In this document: positions 61,029 to 64,000 of the stretch, piece after piece
Position numbering within the stretch: position 1 is the first letter of the stretch
Layout of the letters: each line of letters begins with the position of its first letter
Source of the DNA: Mycobacterium sp. 852002-40037_SCH5390672
Lineage (GTDB): Bacteria; Actinomycetota; Actinomycetes; Mycobacteriales; Mycobacteriaceae
DNA: 64,000 nucleotides
NCBI RefSeq assembly: GCF_001665875.1
Contig: NZ_LZTA01000108.1
Span: forward strand, 62,001-126,000
Direction: 5' to 3'
Position numbers and translations under genes: made by a program
Notes under the pieces: generated by a model
Seen by the model: only the letters and a program-made list of their open reading frames with translations
What the model was told of the DNA's origin: nothing
Database searches by the model: none

Positions 61029-61559
61029 TCAGCCGTCCCAGACCAGGTGACCGTCGGGGCGGCGACGAGCACCCTCCGCGGGGCGGTGCGGGCTGACCCG
61101 GCCGTCCGGCATGAGGTGCCGCACGGGCACCCCGCGGCCGAGCGCCGCCACGTCGGCGATCAGCCGCCGGTGGCAGCGCCACCAGACGCTCTCGCTGCAC
61201 ATCACCGCCGTGGTGCGCCGGCCCGCATCGGCCAGGACCTCGTCCAGCGCCGCATCGAACTCCGGCGTCCGGGTGTACGCGGCGTACGCACGGAACGCGG
61301 CCACCGTCCACCAGCTGTCCGGCTCCGGTTCTCCGGCCGCGATATGCCGCCGCCCGCCGAGGCGCGGCTCCCACCGATAGTCGATGCCCCGTTGCGGCAG
61401 CCACCATTCCAGGGCCTCACGCCGCACGTCCGGATTGGTCCGGCTGGCCGGGTATCGCCGCACATCCACCACCAGCGCAACTCCCGCTTCGGCAAGCAGC
61501 TCCGATAGCCGCTCCCGGCCGGCCGCCCCGTGCCCCACGGTCAGCAACACCCGCTCCAT
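61029..61559 (-). CDS. DUF488 family protein
   Basis: This encodes 176 residues. Characteristic DUF488 blocks are LLTVGHGAAGRERL at the start, VVDVRRYPASRTNP, and AVMCSESVWWRCHRRLIAD, with the C-S-E...CHR motif that supports a metal or thiol role. Function of the family is not settled; some members are cysteine-rich and neighbours of heme or redox genes. Monocistronic here. Confidence 0.87.
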   Translation of the reverse strand: MERVLLTVGHGAAGRERLSELLAEAGVALVVDVRRYPASRTNPDVRREALEWWLPQRGIDYRWEPRLGGRRHIAAGEPEPDSWWTVAAFRAYAAYTRTPEFDAALDEVLADAGRRTTAVMCSESVWWRCHRRLIADVAALGRGVPVRHLMPDGRVSPHRPAEGARRRPDGHLVWDG

Positions 61560-61643
61560 GAGGACAGCTTGCCCGGGATAGCCGGCGTTGCCGGCCCAGC
61601 GCGCGGTGAATTGATTACCAAGCCTGCGTCAGTAATCTTGCCG

Positions 61644-61769
61644 ATGAGCTCGGAAGGGGTGGCGATGCTTGCCGGTGCCGGTTTGCCGCGGTCCTTGGCC
61701 GCCAAGGCGTCACCCGCATTGCTAGCCATGCCCAGAACTGGATTTCTCAGCGGTCGGGTGAGCAGCTGA
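61644..61769 (+). CDS. Possible small protein before the effector-like gene
   Basis: The reading frame encodes 41 residues beginning MSSEGVAMLAGAG. A second ATG at 61662 has GGAAGGGG just upstream. The stop is 7 bp before the effector-like gene, as in an operon. No family was recognised, and it may be only a leader. Confidence 0.3.
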   Translation: MSSEGVAMLAGAGLPRSLAAKASPALLAMPRTGFLSGRVSS

Positions 61770-61776
61770 CGACGCC

Positions 61777-63012
61777 ATGCAACTGCAATATCTCAGCATC
61801 CCGGCGCTGATCGGCGCAGCCGGTGGCGACCCCTGGGCAATCAATGCCAGCCTGCAGGCAGGTAGCCCGATGCTGATTTCCAACCTCGCGGAGTCCTTTC
61901 ACAAAGCGGGCCGATGCACGAAAGAGGCCAACGATGCGTTTGAGCAAGCCCGCAGCCGCTTCGAAGCTGCCTGGAATCACCCGGATGGCGATCACCCGAT
62001 CACCGGCTCCGACGAAGTAGAGCGGGTGACGAAAGCCTTAGGGACGCAGTCCTTGCAGCTGCCCAAGATCGGCGCGGACCTGGAGGGCATCGCCGCGTCG
62101 TTGGCCGAGGCGCAAAAATCCGGCACCGGACAGATCGCGTCGCTGGAAGCAAGGCTGCAGGAGCTCGATGAGCTGATCGGCGAAGCCGACGAAATGGAGG
62201 ACGACGACGACCTCAGCGCGGCCGACATCGATGCGCTCGAGGCGTTCATCGCCAAGTGTGAAGACGATGCCATTGGCGCCACCAAATCGGCGCTGGGCCA
62301 GCTGCAGGCGACACGCGACGGTTACTCCAAGTCGTTTCAGGACGCATTGGGAACGTTGCACGCAGACGGATATGACACAGTCGGCCCCCAGGCGGGACCC
62401 GGCCCGGCGGGCCCGGCACCGGCCGCATCCGGTCCGGCACCCGCCGACCAGTCTGGCGGGGGCCCCGGGTTGACGCCGACGAAGGGGGATGTGCTGATCG
62501 GGGCGGCGGGAACGGTGGCCGGTGGTACCGCCGACGGTGTGCGTCAGGCGACGACCAACTTGATCGCCGAGTCTCCCGGGACGGGTCCCGGAAAGGCTGA
62601 TCCGGGCTTATTGAAGTGGCTGGAGGATCCAAAGATCGGCGGAGTCGAAATCAAGGGATTCTCCCGCGTCGGCGGGGTGGTTGCTGCGGCCGGCGCAATA
62701 CCGGCCGTCATGTCCGACATTCATGACGGCAACTCGGTGCCAGAGGCCGTCACCCGAGAGGGTGCAGGTGTCGCCGCCGGTCTCGCCGTGGGGGGTTGGG
62801 TCGGCGGCGCGGTGGCTGGCTCGGAGTTGGGTGCAGCAATCGGTTCGATCGTTCCTGGGGCGGGGACCGCAGTCGGCCTGGTGGCCGGCGCCGCTATCGG
62901 GGGTGTTGCCAGTTACGTGGCCTCGAAGGGAGTCGCAATGGCATGGCAGCCGGTCTCGGATGCAATCGGCAGTGCGGTGCACGGTGTGGAATCGGTCTTC
63001 GGATTCGGATAG
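61777..63012 (+). CDS. Putative secreted effector-like protein with glycine-zipper tail
   Basis: This encodes 411 residues. Residues 1-210 are helical: the opening YLSIPALIGAAGGDPWAINA and later LAESFHKAGRCTKEANDAF are a motif that I associate with mycobacterial proteins linked to ESX-type secretion, but this is recollection, not a search. An acidic cluster EADEMEDDDDLSAADIDALE follows, then a Pro/Ala/Gly linker (about 212-240). Residues 329-390 are glycine-zipper membrane-like segments (AGLAVGGWVGGAVAGSELG, AVGLVAGAAIGGVASYV), as in pore-forming or membrane-inserting toxins. No signal peptide is present. It is followed by two partner genes, with gaps of 10 bp and an 11-bp overlap. Confidence 0.65.
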   Translation: MQLQYLSIPALIGAAGGDPWAINASLQAGSPMLISNLAESFHKAGRCTKEANDAFEQARSRFEAAWNHPDGDHPITGSDEVERVTKALGTQSLQLPKIGADLEGIAASLAEAQKSGTGQIASLEARLQELDELIGEADEMEDDDDLSAADIDALEAFIAKCEDDAIGATKSALGQLQATRDGYSKSFQDALGTLHADGYDTVGPQAGPGPAGPAPAASGPAPADQSGGGPGLTPTKGDVLIGAAGTVAGGTADGVRQATTNLIAESPGTGPGKADPGLLKWLEDPKIGGVEIKGFSRVGGVVAAAGAIPAVMSDIHDGNSVPEAVTREGAGVAAGLAVGGWVGGAVAGSELGAAIGSIVPGAGTAVGLVAGAAIGGVASYVASKGVAMAWQPVSDAIGSAVHGVESVFGFG

Positions 63013-63022
63013 GGCGACGGCG

Positions 63023-63592
63023 ATGCGATTCGATGAGTTCGTAGACACGCGCAGTGTTGCTGTGTCCCCGGTCGATCGGTTCGCCGGTTTTGTCGTTGAG
63101 GTGGGGGTGCCGCCGGGCTGGGAACCATTCGACTCTGCTGTCGGCGCCCGTGTGTGGGCCTGTCGCATCGATCCGTGCATCGACGTGTTCTGCGCGAATG
63201 CGGTGTTGACGATGCACCGTGTCGAAGCCCGGTTGGATGCCGGCGAGGTGTTCGCGATGCTGGTCGAACAGCAGTTGCAGTCGGTGCCGGGCTGTAGTGA
63301 GCTGCACCGTGAACTGGCCGCAGCCACCGAGGGCCCCGGGGTCGCCGCGTTGCTCGCAATGCAGATCGCACATGAACTCGGCACCGTCGACAGCGCGTCA
63401 CAATCGAGGATCATCACGGCTGAACAGGAGACGCTAATCGCGCAACTGACAGTAACTGCGCTACACGATTCACCGGTGGACCGCGCAGGTATCTGGTTGA
63501 CGGCACGACCGGGTCCGACGGCAAATCCAGCGTCCGCCGGTCACACCCGCGCCCCGGTCATCGCAACACGTGACGGTGACCATGACCGGTAG
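63023..63592 (+). CDS. LpqN-like domain protein, partner of the effector-like gene
   Basis: This encodes 189 residues starting with ATG at 63023. The core reads VEVGVPPGWEPFDSAVGARVWACR, ANAVLTMHRVEARLDAGEVF, ELAAATEGPGVAALLAMQIA and ITAEQETLIAQLTVTALHDS, which resembles the LpqN/LpqT-type fold found in mycobacterial lipoproteins but without a signal peptide or lipobox. A cytosolic chaperone or immunity partner for the preceding protein is possible. It overlaps the next gene by 11 bp. Confidence 0.75.
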   Translation: MRFDEFVDTRSVAVSPVDRFAGFVVEVGVPPGWEPFDSAVGARVWACRIDPCIDVFCANAVLTMHRVEARLDAGEVFAMLVEQQLQSVPGCSELHRELAAATEGPGVAALLAMQIAHELGTVDSASQSRIITAEQETLIAQLTVTALHDSPVDRAGIWLTARPGPTANPASAGHTRAPVIATRDGDHDR

Positions 63593-64000
63593 TGGGGTGA
63601 AAGGCCGTTGGGGGCGCGTGCTGCGCTACGCCTTCGGTGCGGCCCTGTGCCTGTTGGCGGGCATCAATGTGCTGATCGGATCGGCTTGGTACCTGTCGCT
63701 CGGCGTTGCTGCGTGCGGTGTGGGCATCATTTATGGAAGCGGCCGCCGGATTTTTGGCGCTGGGGTCAGTCGGACCGGGGACACGATTGTTTGCCGCTAC
63801 ATTCCTTGGTACGAGGGAAACACGTACATTTTCGGTATTTTTCTTCCGCTGATGGGTGTCGTCGCGTTCGCCGCGGGATCCGCTCCCGGCCATCCACCGG
63901 CGTGGCTGCGGTACTGCGGGATCATTCTGTTCGCCATCTTCGCCTTGTTGGTGGTAGTCGCCGTTTGGATTTGGCGGCGATCACTTCTCCGTATCACACC
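63582..64000 (+). CDS. Small membrane protein, third gene of the cassette (partial)
   Basis: The frame opens with ATG at 63582 and stays open to the right edge (139 codons). It has four hydrophobic segments: AFGAALCLLAGINVLIGS, YLSLGVAACGVGIIYG, FGIFLPLMGVVAFAAG and CGIILFAIFALLVVVAVWIW. Short hydrophilic loops (RRIFGAGVSRTGDTIVCRY) separate them. There is no family match that I recognise. The 11-bp overlap with the previous gene argues for coupled translation and a shared function, perhaps membrane immunity or a secretion aid. Confidence 0.7.
   Translation, partial: MTGSGVKGRWGRVLRYAFGAALCLLAGINVLIGSAWYLSLGVAACGVGIIYGSGRRIFGAGVSRTGDTIVCRYIPWYEGNTYIFGIFLPLMGVVAFAAGSAPGHPPAWLRYCGIILFAIFALLVVVAVWIWRRSLLRIT

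Overview
The window is high-GC actinobacterial chromosome from a slow-growing Mycobacterium, most likely the M. avium complex or a close relative. The evidence is gene content and order that follow large parts of the M. tuberculosis (Mtb) Rv0350-Rv0417 region, many GTG starts, mycobacterium-specific proteins (PknG with GlnH and GlnX, F420-dependent Fgd1, TtfA, HspR), and the absence of the PE/PPE and pks6 genes that Mtb carries nearby. Gene-number comparisons come from memory of the Mtb map, not from an alignment. No rRNA, tRNA, CRISPR array, insertion sequence or prophage was recognised. Layout, left to right. 1-1.7 kb: the start of a CD225/dispanin-like membrane protein and two tandem secreted four-cysteine paralogues. 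1.7-5.4 kb: a GDSL esterase and thiG-thiS-thiO on the minus strand behind a clear TPP riboswitch, with thiE divergent. 5.4-10.8 kb: a Nudix hydrolase (mutT3), then glnX-glnH-pknG with stop/start overlaps, a glutamate/aspartate-sensing kinase module. 10.8-14.4 kb: an apparent insertion relative to Mtb, made of a DUF559 nuclease-fold gene ending inside an 18-bp repeat element and a DUF1800-DUF1501 pair. 14.3-19.5 kb: ackA-pta, fgd1 and an MBL-fold hydrolase. 19.6-25.3 kb: an acetyltransferase, methyltransferase and DUF3054 operon, an SDR pseudogene, two acyl-CoA dehydrogenases, a TetR regulator and a secreted protein. 25.3-30.6 kb: an A+T-richer gap, a 40-residue exported peptide, ndhA, metZ-rhodanese and purT. 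30.7-52.4 kb is a block (homologues of Rv0356c-Rv0365c and Rv0380c-Rv0385) that reads in the opposite sense to its flanks when compared with Mtb. It contains a hotdog-fold protein, purA, a histidine phosphatase, an M50 protease, a cation-efflux pump behind a perfect palindromic operator, fba, a DedA protein, a fused CoA-transferase, a GH76 enzyme, a SpoU methyltransferase, pyrE, ttfA, clpB, a flavohaemoglobin and an aldose epimerase. 52.5-56.7 kb: the heat-shock operon dnaK-grpE-dnaJ1-hspR, with HspR-type operators (HAIR) upstream of dnaK and also of clpB. 56.8-60.3 kb: a LysR regulator divergent from an aldehyde dehydrogenase and a decarboxylase-like amidohydrolase. 60.4-64 kb: a lipoprotein, a DUF488 protein and a three-gene cassette (helical protein with a glycine-zipper tail, a partner protein, a membrane protein) that looks like a secreted effector/partner set and runs off the right edge. 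The best candidates for something undescribed are that right-end cassette, the DUF559 gene with its repeat hairpin, the CDF operator, and the catabolic LysR unit.
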